Below, piece after piece: positions 46,588 through 56,246 of a stretch of DNA of 64,000 bases; within the stretch, counting starts at the first letter, position 1, and each line of letters opens with the position of its first letter. The notes below the pieces were generated by a model that did not search any database, was not told where the DNA came from, and saw nothing but the letters and a program-made list of their open reading frames with translations. The translations under genes were made by a program, and so were the position numbers. The stretch spans positions 58,413 to 122,412 of the forward strand of contig JUEF01000049.1 in the NCBI GenBank assembly GCA_000802045.1, written 5' to 3'. Source of the stretch: Peptococcaceae bacterium BICA1-8. Its GTDB lineage: Bacteria > Bacillota > Peptococcia > Peptococcales > BICA1-8.

Positions 46588-48786
46588 ATGGGTAAAAAGT
46601 TAGTATTAGCCGAAAAACCTTCCGTAGGTAGAGATTTGGCCAGAGTTCTCAATTGCACTCAGAAAGGTAATGGCTATTTTGAAGGTGGAAATTATATTGT
46701 TACCTGGGCCCTGGGCCATTTAGTTACCTTGGCGGACCCCGAGGAATATGACAATAAATATAAGTCCTGGCGGATTGAGGATTTGCCAATGCTTCCTGTC
46801 CCCTTAAAGCTTGTTGTGATCAAACAAAGCGGCAAGCAGTTTCAAGCTGTTAAAGGGCTAATCAATCGCAAAGATGTGGATGAAATCATTATTGCCACTG
46901 ATGCCGGAAGAGAAGGTGAGTTAGTAGGTCGCTGGATTTTGGAGAAGTGTCAAGCAAAGAAGCCCATCAAACGGCTGTGGATTTCATCTATTACCGATAA
47001 GGCTATTAAGGAGGGCTTCAGTAAGCTTAGACCCGGCAAGGAATATGAAAATCTCTATGCTTCCGCTGTGGCTAGGGCTGAGGCCGACTGGCTTGTTGGG
47101 ATTAATGCCACCCGGGCTTTAACCTGTAAATTCAATGCTCAGCTTTCCTGCGGTCGAGTCCAAACGCCTACAGTAGGGATGATTGCCAAGCGGGAAGAAG
47201 AGATAAGAGGCTTCCAGCCCAAGGCTTTTTATGGAATTACTGCTGTTAGCGACAATTTAAAGCTTATCTGGCAGGATGCTCAAACCAAAGAAACGAGAAC
47301 CTTTGACAAGGTTAGATGTGATAAGATACTTGCGGCTATTCAAAACAAAAAAAGTGCGATAGTTTCTGAGGTCAATAAAGCCTACAAAAAAAGCTTTGCT
47401 CCTCAGCTCTATGATCTTACAGAGCTGCAAAGAGATGCCAATAGGATTTTTAATTTTTCCGCTAAGGAGACCTTAACTTATATGCAGCGGCTTTATGAAA
47501 CCCACAAGGTTTTAACCTATCCTAGAACGGATTCTCGCTATATCTCTACTGATATTGTTGAGACATTAGCGGAACGGGTTAAAGCTTGTGGCATTGGTCC
47601 CTATAGTGGGTTAGCCGCCAAGGTATTGAGAGCTCCCATAAAAGCTAATCAGCACTTTGTAGATAACAGTAAGGTTAGTGATCACCATGCGATAATACCA
47701 ACAGAACAGAAGGTGTCCTTAAGTGCTTTGAGTGATAAGGAAAGAAAAATATATGATTTAGTTGTCAAACGCTTTCTAGCAGTTTTATACCCTCCCTTTG
47801 AGTATGAGCAGACAACCATCAAGGCTAAATTAGGAGAGGAAGTATTTACTGCCAAAGGTAAAACCGTTATTTCCTTAGGGTGGAAGGAAGTTTTCCAAGG
47901 GGAAATAGAGGATACTGATAGTCAAGGGGAAATGCCAGAGCAGATATTACCAAAGGTTAACAAAGGAGATTCTTTGCCGATATCTAAAGTAATTCAAACT
48001 AAAGGTGAGACCAAGCCTCCGGCACCTTTTACTGAAGGAACTCTCCTTTCAGCCATGGAAAATCCTTCGAAATATATGACTGGAGAAAGCAAAGATTTAA
48101 TCAAAACTCTTGGTGAAACCGGTGGCTTGGGTACAGTTGCTACCAGGGCAGATATTATCGAAAAGCTATTTAACAACTTTTTAATTGAAAAGAAGGGGAA
48201 GGATATATTTATAACCTCTAAAGGAAAGCAGCTTCTTGAATTAGCCCCTGCGGACCTGAAGTCCCCTGCTTTAACAGCGGAGTGGGAGCAGAAACTAGCC
48301 GCAATTGCTAAGGGTACCCTTAATAAGCAAGTGTTTATCAATGAGATGAGAAAATATGCCCAAGAGGTTGTCAAGGAAATAAAAAACAGTAAGGAGATCT
48401 TTAAGCACGATAACCGGACCAGAAGCAAATGTCCCGATTGTGGCAAGTATCTTTTAGAAGTCAATGGTAAGAAGGGAAAAATGCTGATTTGTGAAGATAG
48501 GAACTGTGGTCACAGAAAGGGTATTGCCAAAGTAACCAATGCCAGATGTCCGGACTGCCGCAAAAAGCTAGAGCTGCGAGGGGAAGGCGAGGGGCAAATA
48601 TTTGTCTGCCAATGCGGCTACCGAGAAAAGCTTTCGGTCTTTAATGAAAGAAGGAAAAAGGAAGGTAGTAAGGTTGATAAGAAAGATGTTGCAAACTATA
48701 TGAACCAGCAGAAAAGAGCAGATGATGGTCCAATAAATACAGCCTTGGCTGATGCCCTGGCTAAGCTCAAGCTTGATAAAAAGTAG
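46588..48786 (+). CDS. topB: DNA topoisomerase III
   Basis: KKLVLAEKPSVGRDLARVL, ATDAGREGELVGRW, TYPRTDSRYIS, C-terminal zinc-ribbon CPDCGKYLL...CPDCRKKLEL. Confidence 0.93.
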   Translation: MGKKLVLAEKPSVGRDLARVLNCTQKGNGYFEGGNYIVTWALGHLVTLADPEEYDNKYKSWRIEDLPMLPVPLKLVVIKQSGKQFQAVKGLINRKDVDEIIIATDAGREGELVGRWILEKCQAKKPIKRLWISSITDKAIKEGFSKLRPGKEYENLYASAVARAEADWLVGINATRALTCKFNAQLSCGRVQTPTVGMIAKREEEIRGFQPKAFYGITAVSDNLKLIWQDAQTKETRTFDKVRCDKILAAIQNKKSAIVSEVNKAYKKSFAPQLYDLTELQRDANRIFNFSAKETLTYMQRLYETHKVLTYPRTDSRYISTDIVETLAERVKACGIGPYSGLAAKVLRAPIKANQHFVDNSKVSDHHAIIPTEQKVSLSALSDKERKIYDLVVKRFLAVLYPPFEYEQTTIKAKLGEEVFTAKGKTVISLGWKEVFQGEIEDTDSQGEMPEQILPKVNKGDSLPISKVIQTKGETKPPAPFTEGTLLSAMENPSKYMTGESKDLIKTLGETGGLGTVATRADIIEKLFNNFLIEKKGKDIFITSKGKQLLELAPADLKSPALTAEWEQKLAAIAKGTLNKQVFINEMRKYAQEVVKEIKNSKEIFKHDNRTRSKCPDCGKYLLEVNGKKGKMLICEDRNCGHRKGIAKVTNARCPDCRKKLELRGEGEGQIFVCQCGYREKLSVFNERRKKEGSKVDKKDVANYMNQQKRADDGPINTALADALAKLKLDKK

Positions 48787-48919
48787 TTTGTGGCGTATGA
48801 AATATGCTATAATGTGGTAAAAATATAAATATTACTTACTTATTGGGGATATTCCTGTCCAATATATGTGATAGGAGATTAATCAGGTGTGTCCCCTTTC
48901 CTTAAAAGGAGGAGAAAGC

Positions 48920-49351
48920 ATGAAAAAAGCGATTATTGAAACAGAAAAAGGAAAAATGGTTGTGGAACTTTTTGAGAAGGATGCTCCAGGTACAGTTGCT
49001 AATTTTGAAAAGTTGATTAAGGAGGGCTATTATGATGGCCTGAATTTTCACAGGGTAATTCCTAACTTTGTTATCCAAGGTGGCTGTCCTCACGGCACAG
49101 GTACTGGTGGTCCTGGTTATAACATCAAATGTGAAGTAAAGAATAATCCCAACAAGCACGAGCGGGGAAGTCTATCTATGGCCCATGCAGGCAGAGATAC
49201 GGGCGGAAGTCAGTTTTTTATAGCCCACAGTCCCCAGCCTCACTTAGATGGCAACCATACAGTCTTTGGTAAAGTTATTGAAGGTATTGATATTGTTGAT
49301 GATGTCCGTCAAGGGGACAAAATGCTGAAAGTTACAATTGAAGAGGAATAG
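48920..49351 (+). CDS. Cyclophilin-type peptidyl-prolyl isomerase
   Basis: [34 protein letters not shown]. Confidence 0.93.
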   Translation: MKKAIIETEKGKMVVELFEKDAPGTVANFEKLIKEGYYDGLNFHRVIPNFVIQGGCPHGTGTGGPGYNIKCEVKNNPNKHERGSLSMAHAGRDTGGSQFFIAHSPQPHLDGNHTVFGKVIEGIDIVDDVRQGDKMLKVTIEEE

Positions 49352-49443
49352 TAGGGAGCGACGCCCTCGTCGTTCCATCTACATAATAAACCAGTTTCAA
49401 GTTATATTAAAAACGGCGAAAGCCGTTTTTTAATTTCTTCTTT

Positions 49444-49506
49444 TACCTTAACCTAGCGGAACAAAGTGGAGAGAAACCTTAATCTAACGAAGTGAAACCT
49501 AAAAAG
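49444..49506 (+). repeat. Dispersed intergenic repeat (CCTAGCGGAACAAAGTG...AATCTAACGAAGTGAAACCTAAAA)
   Basis: Similar to 63817-63874 (reverse), 3805-3874 and 54606-54645. Confidence 0.65.
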
Positions 49507-49577
49507 GTCCAAAAGGACCTTTTTATTCACCAATGGATTATAATTGTCTAGAGAATAAGAGTATTGTTTAATAAATC

Positions 49578-50702
49578 TTGGAATGGTATAGGGGAATGGG
49601 GGAGTTCAGATTGAGAAGGAAATATCTAATCATACTGTTACCTATTAGTCTTTTGCTAGCTAATATTTCTGCGTTTTTTCCAAATATGGTTGAGCGGATG
49701 TATTCTAACGGGTTATATCCTATTATAGGCAGGAGCTTAAGTATAATTACCGGATTCCTACCATTTTCTGTTGCTGAAGTAATAGTAATACTTTTATTTT
49801 TTCTAATTATCCTGAGTATTATTAGGGCAATTATTTTGCTGATAAGGGGAAAAGGAACAAGGAAAAAAACAGCCCTTCGCTATTTTGTAAATGCCTTAGC
49901 CTTAGGGAGTGTTATATACTTCGGGTTTGTAATCACCTGGGGTTTAAATTATAATCGGCAGCCTTTTGCTGATATTGCTAATTTTGATGTCAAGCCAATC
50001 ACTGTTCAGGAGTTGGCTCGAGTATGTGAGGACTTAATCGATCGGACAAATGCTTTAAGAGAAATGGTATTAGAGGATGAAAATGGTGTAATGGGGGTTA
50101 GCGGGGGCAAAGCTAGTGTCTTTAGTAGGGCTAAAGTAGGATATGAGCTTGTGGCTCGGCAATACCCTGAGCTTGGTGGGAGGTATTGTCCTCCTAAAGG
50201 AGTATTTATTAGCAAACTCATGTCCTATGCAGGTATCGGTGGTGTGTATTTCCCTTTTACCGGAGAGGCCAATGTTAATACTTTAACCCCAGATTCTATG
50301 CTGCCAAGTACTGCAACACATGAGATGGCACATCAGCGGGGTTTCGCTAGAGAGGATGAGGCCAATTATATTGCCTATCTTACCTCTACTTTACACCCCG
50401 ATCCTGATTTTCAGTATTCCGGAACCTTTCTGGCTTTACGGCATACCATGAACACCTTACGAAGATATGATCTAGACGAATATAATAGGCTAAGGGCAAA
50501 GTACAATGAGGGTATAGAAAGGGACCTTGCAGACATCACTGTTTTCTGGGAAAAGTATGAGGGATCCTTTGAAAGACTATCCACTGAAATAAATGATCTT
50601 TATCTGAAAAGCAATAGACAAGAGGAAGGTATTTATAGCTACAATAGAATGGTTGATTTATTAGTTGCTGAATATCGTGAAAAACTAAGGGCAGGAAACT
50701 AA
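49578..50702 (+). CDS. DUF3810 membrane metalloprotease-like protein
   Basis: TMs then TATHEMAHQRGFAREDEANYIAYL (HExxH). Confidence 0.85.
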   Translation: MEWYRGMGEFRLRRKYLIILLPISLLLANISAFFPNMVERMYSNGLYPIIGRSLSIITGFLPFSVAEVIVILLFFLIILSIIRAIILLIRGKGTRKKTALRYFVNALALGSVIYFGFVITWGLNYNRQPFADIANFDVKPITVQELARVCEDLIDRTNALREMVLEDENGVMGVSGGKASVFSRAKVGYELVARQYPELGGRYCPPKGVFISKLMSYAGIGGVYFPFTGEANVNTLTPDSMLPSTATHEMAHQRGFAREDEANYIAYLTSTLHPDPDFQYSGTFLALRHTMNTLRRYDLDEYNRLRAKYNEGIERDLADITVFWEKYEGSFERLSTEINDLYLKSNRQEEGIYSYNRMVDLLVAEYREKLRAGN

Positions 50703-50775
50703 TTAAAGGTTATTTGCGTCTATTATATCAGGGGAGAGATAGACATAGACTAGTTTTAGAAAGGGGCATTATGAA

Positions 50776-50961
50776 ATGTATAGAAAATTTTTGGTGAATG
50801 GATTATTTCTCATTTTAATCCTATTAATAACTTTTTTTGGTATAGGTCCTGTATTAATGGCTGACGGCTCCCTCCAAGAAAGAATGATAACCTTTTTCAT
50901 AGTATTGTTATGCTATCTCTTTCTCTGGATTGGATATAAATATTTTAAAAAACATATTTAA
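50776..50961 (+). CDS. Small membrane protein
   Basis: 61-aa ORF with two TM segments and GGGGC upstream. Confidence 0.55.
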   Translation: MYRKFLVNGLFLILILLITFFGIGPVLMADGSLQERMITFFIVLLCYLFLWIGYKYFKKHI

Positions 50962-51126
50962 AGAGAAATTAACAGGATATATATAATTATTTAAGAGAAC
51001 TATTATTTGATAAAATATATGAACGAGGGGACTTAGGTCATCGCACCTGGGTCTCTTTTTGTAGTACGGGAAGTTTAAAAAAGCCATGCAATCGAGTCAA
51101 CACATATATTTATATATAAAGATTAA

Positions 51127-51176
51127 TTGACGGATAAGAATATTTAAAGTAGAATGGTAATACCCGCAGGGGGTAT
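51127..51176 (+). promoter_or_regulatory. Promoter TTGACG-17-TAGAAT with CsoR-like operator ATACCCGCAGGGGGTAT at +1
   Basis: Direct reading of 51127-51155 and 51160-51176. Confidence 0.65.
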
Positions 51177-51257
51177 ATAAATTAATCGTTAATGGATGGA
51201 AGTTTTAGCTTGATGGGACAATTGGGTTAGACATTATTGTTAAGGGGGGAAATAATT

Positions 51258-52220
51258 ATGAGGAAAGTGTTTTACTGGCCGGGGAAGAATCTTGTTAGTG
51301 CAATACCTCTAATATTAATACTCGGCTTTATTACAGGATATTTTTTGGATACCTCTGGATTACAGCCGTATATTTTGTTTATAACTGTTTTAATGATTTA
51401 CCCCACCATGATTGGCTTTAATATTAAAGAAGCGTTTAACTTATCCTACTGGCAGGTGTTAAGTATCAGCTTAATACTTAACTTTCTGCTAATTCCACTT
51501 CTGGCCTTTGGCTTAGGGAAAATATTCTTATCTAATGAGCCCCAACTATTTGCGGGTTTAGTATTAGCCTCTTTATTGCCGACTAGTGGGATGACCATAT
51601 CCTGGACTATGCTTTTTAAGGGGAATGTGGCGGCTGCAGTAAAAATTACCGCTATTAGTTTAATCCTCGGTAGCTTTCTAGCTCCCTGGTATTTGAAAAT
51701 TATGGTTGGTCAAATTGTACCTATAAATATTATGAAAACCTTTATTACTATTGCTTGGGTTGTATTTCTGCCGATGATTTTGGGTCACATCACATTCCAA
51801 GTTCTCATGAAAAAATATACCAAGGAGTATTTCCAAAAAAATATTAAACCGATATTTCCCAGTATAAGTGTTTGGGCTATGCTATTTTTGATCTTTATAT
51901 CTATTAGCTTGAAGTCAAAGATGATTATTGAAAACCCAGGATTTTTATTACAGGGCTTGCTAGTATTAACTATCTTTTACACAGCAAACTTTGCAATAAG
52001 TACTATTATTGGTCGAACATTTCTCCATAGAGGAGATGCTGTCGCACTGGTATATGGCACAGTAATGCGGAATTTATCGCTGGCCTTGGGATTAGCGGTG
52101 ACTACCTTCGGGCCTAAAGCAGCTATTTTGGTAACTCTTGCTTTTATTTTGCAGGTACAAGGGGCTGCCTGGTATGGAAAGATGGCCAGCAAATGGAATT
52201 GGTTAGGTGAAAAGGTTTAA
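51258..52220 (+). CDS. Bile acid:sodium symporter/ACR3-like transporter
   Basis: Multi-TM protein; SLLPTSGMTISWTMLFKGNVAAAVK and MRNLSLALGLAV motifs. Confidence 0.75.
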   Translation: MRKVFYWPGKNLVSAIPLILILGFITGYFLDTSGLQPYILFITVLMIYPTMIGFNIKEAFNLSYWQVLSISLILNFLLIPLLAFGLGKIFLSNEPQLFAGLVLASLLPTSGMTISWTMLFKGNVAAAVKITAISLILGSFLAPWYLKIMVGQIVPINIMKTFITIAWVVFLPMILGHITFQVLMKKYTKEYFQKNIKPIFPSISVWAMLFLIFISISLKSKMIIENPGFLLQGLLVLTIFYTANFAISTIIGRTFLHRGDAVALVYGTVMRNLSLALGLAVTTFGPKAAILVTLAFILQVQGAAWYGKMASKWNWLGEKV

Positions 52221-52250
52221 ATAAATAAAAACTAGGGGCCCCAGTGGGCC

Positions 52251-53030
52251 CTAGAATTCTTTCAAGTACTCCATCAGAGGAGTTTTAGTCAAAGCTAAAA
52301 TTACAAAGTAAGCAATTACTAGGCCAATAACAAACTGTACGATATTCCAGGGGATACTGAAAATAGGTACAATAAAGCTTCCGTACATAAAGCCTGCTGC
52401 AACATAATAGCCGGTAACCATCCAAAGTCCAGCAATAAGCATCCCTAAGAGCTGGTCAACGCTAAAGAGCTTCTTATCAATCCGCCTCAGATAAACGGAA
52501 AGGCCAATGATAATTAAAGGGATCAATATGGCAGCCCATAAAAGCTGACTTTGTACCTTTTGACTTAATAGCAAAAGCTCTTCTATAGTAGAAATTCCAT
52601 CAACTTCACCTATTAAATGCAGGGAGTTTTCTGTAATTGATCGGGCGATAATATTTCGTAAAATAGTGGTTAGTCCAAACCAGGTAATGGCCATAGTTAC
52701 ACTAAGCATAATTTTGGTTGTATTATCTCTCTCCATGGCATCTTTGGCAATCCAGCCTACTAATGCCCCCATGATAGTCTTGATGATTATGGTCGGAATG
52801 ACCCAGTTAGCATAGCCCCCCAAAGCATCCGCTAGAGCAGAACCAACACCCCCCGCTATAGCTCCATATTTCCATCCAAGAAGAATAGCAGCAATGAAAA
52901 TCATACTATCACCAGCATGAATGTACCCTTGAGTAAAAGGAACGGGAATTTTTATGCTGAATGTTGTTACAAAAACCAAGGCAACCATTAGGCCCCCGAA
53001 GGTTAATCTTTTTGTTTGGTTATTAGTCAT
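52251..53030 (-). CDS. ECF transporter S component, probably vitamin B6-related
   Basis: RLTFGGLMVALVFVTTFSIKIPVPFTQGYIHAGDSMIFIAAILLGWKYGAIAGGVGSALAD; divergent from a MocR-type regulator. Confidence 0.75.
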   Translation of the reverse strand: MTNNQTKRLTFGGLMVALVFVTTFSIKIPVPFTQGYIHAGDSMIFIAAILLGWKYGAIAGGVGSALADALGGYANWVIPTIIIKTIMGALVGWIAKDAMERDNTTKIMLSVTMAITWFGLTTILRNIIARSITENSLHLIGEVDGISTIEELLLLSQKVQSQLLWAAILIPLIIIGLSVYLRRIDKKLFSVDQLLGMLIAGLWMVTGYYVAAGFMYGSFIVPIFSIPWNIVQFVIGLVIAYFVILALTKTPLMEYLKEF

Positions 53031-53141
53031 TTTTTCCTCCTTGAAGTTTATGATTGATTTATATATAATTTAATACAAGAAGTGACCTTCTGAAAAGTGA
53101 CAGATTTAAAAAAAATAAACAGGTCAGATTGGAGTGTTTAG

Positions 53142-54554
53142 ATGCTGGAATTTTCCTGTGCACTTATTAAAGATAGTAAAAATCCTATTTACCTACAGCT
53201 TTATGAGTATATTAAAGAGGAAATTGCCGCCGGGAGAATTGAATATCAAACGAAGCTTCCTTCAATTAGACAGTTAGCAATTTATTTAAAAATAAGCCGG
53301 ACGACCATTGAGGCAACATATCATCAACTGATGGTAGAAGGATATATTAATAGTAGGCCTAAGGCGGGCTATTTTGTTAATAATATCAATAACATAATTA
53401 ATGTTGTTAAAATAGACAATGCCAAGGAAGAAGCAAATTCAAATACGCCAAATAAAGAAGTTGAATATGACTTTCGTAACGATTATATAGACCGGGAAAG
53501 CTTTGACTTTAACCTATGGCGAAAGTACCTAAATAAGGCGCTATTAGAAAATAATCAACGATATTTAACTTATGGGTCCCATCAGGGGGAGCTTGAGCTT
53601 AGAGTAGAGTTGGCAAAATACGTACACCAGTCTAGGGGAGTGGTATGCTCTCCAGAGCAAGTCATAATTGGTTCTGGTGGACAGCCGCTATTAAATATCC
53701 TTTGTGGAATTTTAAAAACCCATTACAAATCTATCGGTTTCGAAGAACCGGGCTTTAAGCAGGCTAGACATATTTTCAAAGACCACTTGTTCGAAATTAT
53801 TCCAATTAAGCTGGATGATGATGGAGTTAATGTGGATTTTCTTGCTCAAAGTAAAGCTAAAATTGTTTATGTCAGTCCTTCGCATCAGTTTCCCATGGGT
53901 TCGATTATGTCAATAAGTAAGCGGGTTCAGCTTTTAAATTGGGCCCATGCCAATAATACACTTATTATTGAAGATGATTATGATAGTGAGTTAAGGTATT
54001 CAGGCCGACCTATTCCTTCTTTGCAGGGTTTAAGTGAAGGTTCCCATGTTATATATTTGGGGACGTTTTCCAAGATCCTTTTACCTTCAATCCGTATAAG
54101 CTTTATGATATTGCCTCCAAATATCTTGTCCACTTATCAAACAGAAAAAAAGAAGTATAATCAAACATCTTCCCAGATTGAGCAGATAGCACTTTCCCTT
54201 TTTATGAGGGAAGGGATGCTAGAAAAGCATATTAGAAAACTAAGAAAAATTTATGCCAGAAAGAACCAATTGTTAATTGAGACAATTGAAAGGACAATGG
54301 GGGATAAGGTAAAGGTTATGGGCACTGAAACAGGGCTACACATACTATTAGAACTCAATTCAAGCTATTCTCCTGTGGAGATTACCCTTCTAGCAGAGAA
54401 AGTAGGGGTTAAGGTTACTCCTTTGGCAAATTATTTTATCGGAGATTCAGAAAACAAAAATCCCTTAGTGCTTTTATCCTACAGCGGTATTCCCATGGAG
54501 CATATCGAGCCGGCAATTGGGCTTTTAAACCAGGTGTGGTTTAAAAGTAATTAA
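53142..54554 (+). CDS. MocR/PdxR-type GntR-aminotransferase regulator
   Basis: GntR HTH (LPSIRQLAIYLKISRTTIEATYHQL) fused to fold-I aminotransferase with EDDYDSELRY and GTFSKILLPSIR. Confidence 0.88.
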   Translation: MLEFSCALIKDSKNPIYLQLYEYIKEEIAAGRIEYQTKLPSIRQLAIYLKISRTTIEATYHQLMVEGYINSRPKAGYFVNNINNIINVVKIDNAKEEANSNTPNKEVEYDFRNDYIDRESFDFNLWRKYLNKALLENNQRYLTYGSHQGELELRVELAKYVHQSRGVVCSPEQVIIGSGGQPLLNILCGILKTHYKSIGFEEPGFKQARHIFKDHLFEIIPIKLDDDGVNVDFLAQSKAKIVYVSPSHQFPMGSIMSISKRVQLLNWAHANNTLIIEDDYDSELRYSGRPIPSLQGLSEGSHVIYLGTFSKILLPSIRISFMILPPNILSTYQTEKKKYNQTSSQIEQIALSLFMREGMLEKHIRKLRKIYARKNQLLIETIERTMGDKVKVMGTETGLHILLELNSSYSPVEITLLAEKVGVKVTPLANYFIGDSENKNPLVLLSYSGIPMEHIEPAIGLLNQVWFKSN

Positions 54555-54644
54555 GGTTAAGGCTGAGGCTGAGGTTAAGTAAAAGAAAAGTCTTTGAATT
54601 TCTCTCAACCTTAGCCTAGCGAAGCGAAACCTTAACCTTAAAAA

Positions 54645-54668
54645 AACCTGCAACGCAGGTTTTTTTTA
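54645..54668. terminator. Terminator between convergent genes
   Basis: aacctgcaacgcaggttttttt. Confidence 0.8.
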
Positions 54669-55190
54669 ACGGGGTATGCAAATTGGCTGACCAGCAAAAA
54701 GCACGTTGGGGTTTGTTATCTGGGGATTAATTCTAAGTATAGCTTCAATTGTAGTATTAAATCTGATAGCAATATAATACAAGCTATCTCCAGGCTGAAC
54801 AATATACACAAAACCACCAGGGCAAGGCTGTGAAACGGGAATGCAAAGGTTTTGACCAGGATAAATTAAAGCTGGATTCATTATTTGTGGATTTGCTGCA
54901 ATTAGGCTCGGCAGGCTTATATTGAATCTTCTAGCAATAAGAAACATGCTATCTCCCGGGCGGACTGTATAGATAAAACCGCCGGGACAGCTTACAGTGG
55001 CTACTGGAACACAGATAACTTGACCGGGATAGATTAAGGCAGGATTCGGAATTTGAGGATTTGCTCTGATTAAGAGTTGAAGATTTATATTGAATCTTCT
55101 AGCAATAAGAAACATGCTATCCCCGGGCCGTACTACATACAAAACACCTCTACAGGGTGTTTGCCTATAGATGTCGTACATGTTGTACAT
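54666..55190 (-). CDS. Triple-LysM protein (spore/cell-wall associated)
   Basis: Three LysM repeats YxVRPGDSMFLIARRFNI...NPxLIYPGQxxCVPV. Confidence 0.9.
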   Translation of the reverse strand: MYNMYDIYRQTPCRGVLYVVRPGDSMFLIARRFNINLQLLIRANPQIPNPALIYPGQVICVPVATVSCPGGFIYTVRPGDSMFLIARRFNISLPSLIAANPQIMNPALIYPGQNLCIPVSQPCPGGFVYIVQPGDSLYYIAIRFNTTIEAILRINPQITNPNVLFAGQPICIPR

Positions 55191-55280
55191 TTTTTCAACT
55201 ACTCCTTTCTTTTATTAGCTCTACCATATAATATGATTGAAAGGGAATAATTGCTCAGGCTGAAAGATAAGTAAAAAAAA

Positions 55281-55983
55281 TCACCATAATATTTGGTGAT
55301 TTTTTTCATATAACGTTAAGTACACTGCTGCCAGAAATGCCCCGGTTATATCGGCAATTAAATCCCAATTTGTGTCTTTAAGTCCGGCCTGGTTATTGGT
55401 TGAAAATATGGAGTCTTGGGCAAACTCAATTATTTCATATATTGTTCCAAAGGAGACTCCTAGCGCTAGAATGACTATAAACATAAACCACTTGGATTTG
55501 TAAATAGGGTTATAAAGTTTATTAATAATCGAGAAAGCAAAGAGGGTAAAAGAGAAGGTGCCGAAAATGTGTAATACTTTATCGAAATATTTAAGAGAAT
55601 AAGCATTAAAAAAGTGACCTATTAGGTTGTTTGCAATAATGGTGAGCATAACGAGTATTCTGATGTGATTTTCCACACTTAGTGTACTTCTTTTTTCAAG
55701 GTAGATAAAAATATAAAAGATGACAAAAATCATTAAAGCTTCTAGAGCATTATTATTTTGCTTATTAATAAAAAGTCCCACTACTGTAAATGCCTGGATT
55801 ATTACAAACCATAAATTTATTTTGCTGTATTTATTAGTCATTGTAATTTCTCCACTATTTACTTCATCTAGAATGTAGCTTTCCCAAATTTCCATAGAAT
55901 AAAAGGTAAATACTGCGGAAAACAAGGTCTTGACACTAAGACAAACAATGGTGCATAATAGGATAAAATTAAATAAAATGGTA
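55281..55983 (-). CDS. Integral membrane protein (DUF2238-like)
   Basis: Multi-TM ORF 55281-56039; likely internal start because the 5' part overlaps the lysine riboswitch. Confidence 0.55.
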
Positions 55984-56145
55984 GAGGTGCGGATATTAAT
56001 AGTATGTACTTTGAGTCGGTCGGACTGTGAAAGGTACAAAAAGGGATAACCGCCGAAGTAAAGGTTCTTGGCCAGAATGCTTTGCTGGTCCTATGGTGAA
56101 TAATTATAGGACTGTCACCCTAAACTAAGGGTGGAGCACTATTTC
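55979..56145 (+). ncRNA. Lysine riboswitch (L box) upstream of lysA
   Basis: agaggtgcggatattaatagtatg ... aaaggtacaaaaagggataaccgccgaag ... ggactgtcaccctaaactaagggtggagcacta. Confidence 0.9.
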
Positions 56146-56186
56146 GTAATTGATAATAAGGTAAAAGATTATTTTGCTACCTTTAA

Positions 56187-56221
56187 CGGTTTACGGCATT
56201 TTGCTCGTAGCCGTTTTTTTA
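56187..56221 (+). terminator. Expression-platform terminator of the lysine riboswitch
   Basis: aacggtttacggcattttgctcgtagccgttttttt. Confidence 0.8.
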
Positions 56222-56246
56222 TACAAAATTTTAGAGGAGGATTACT

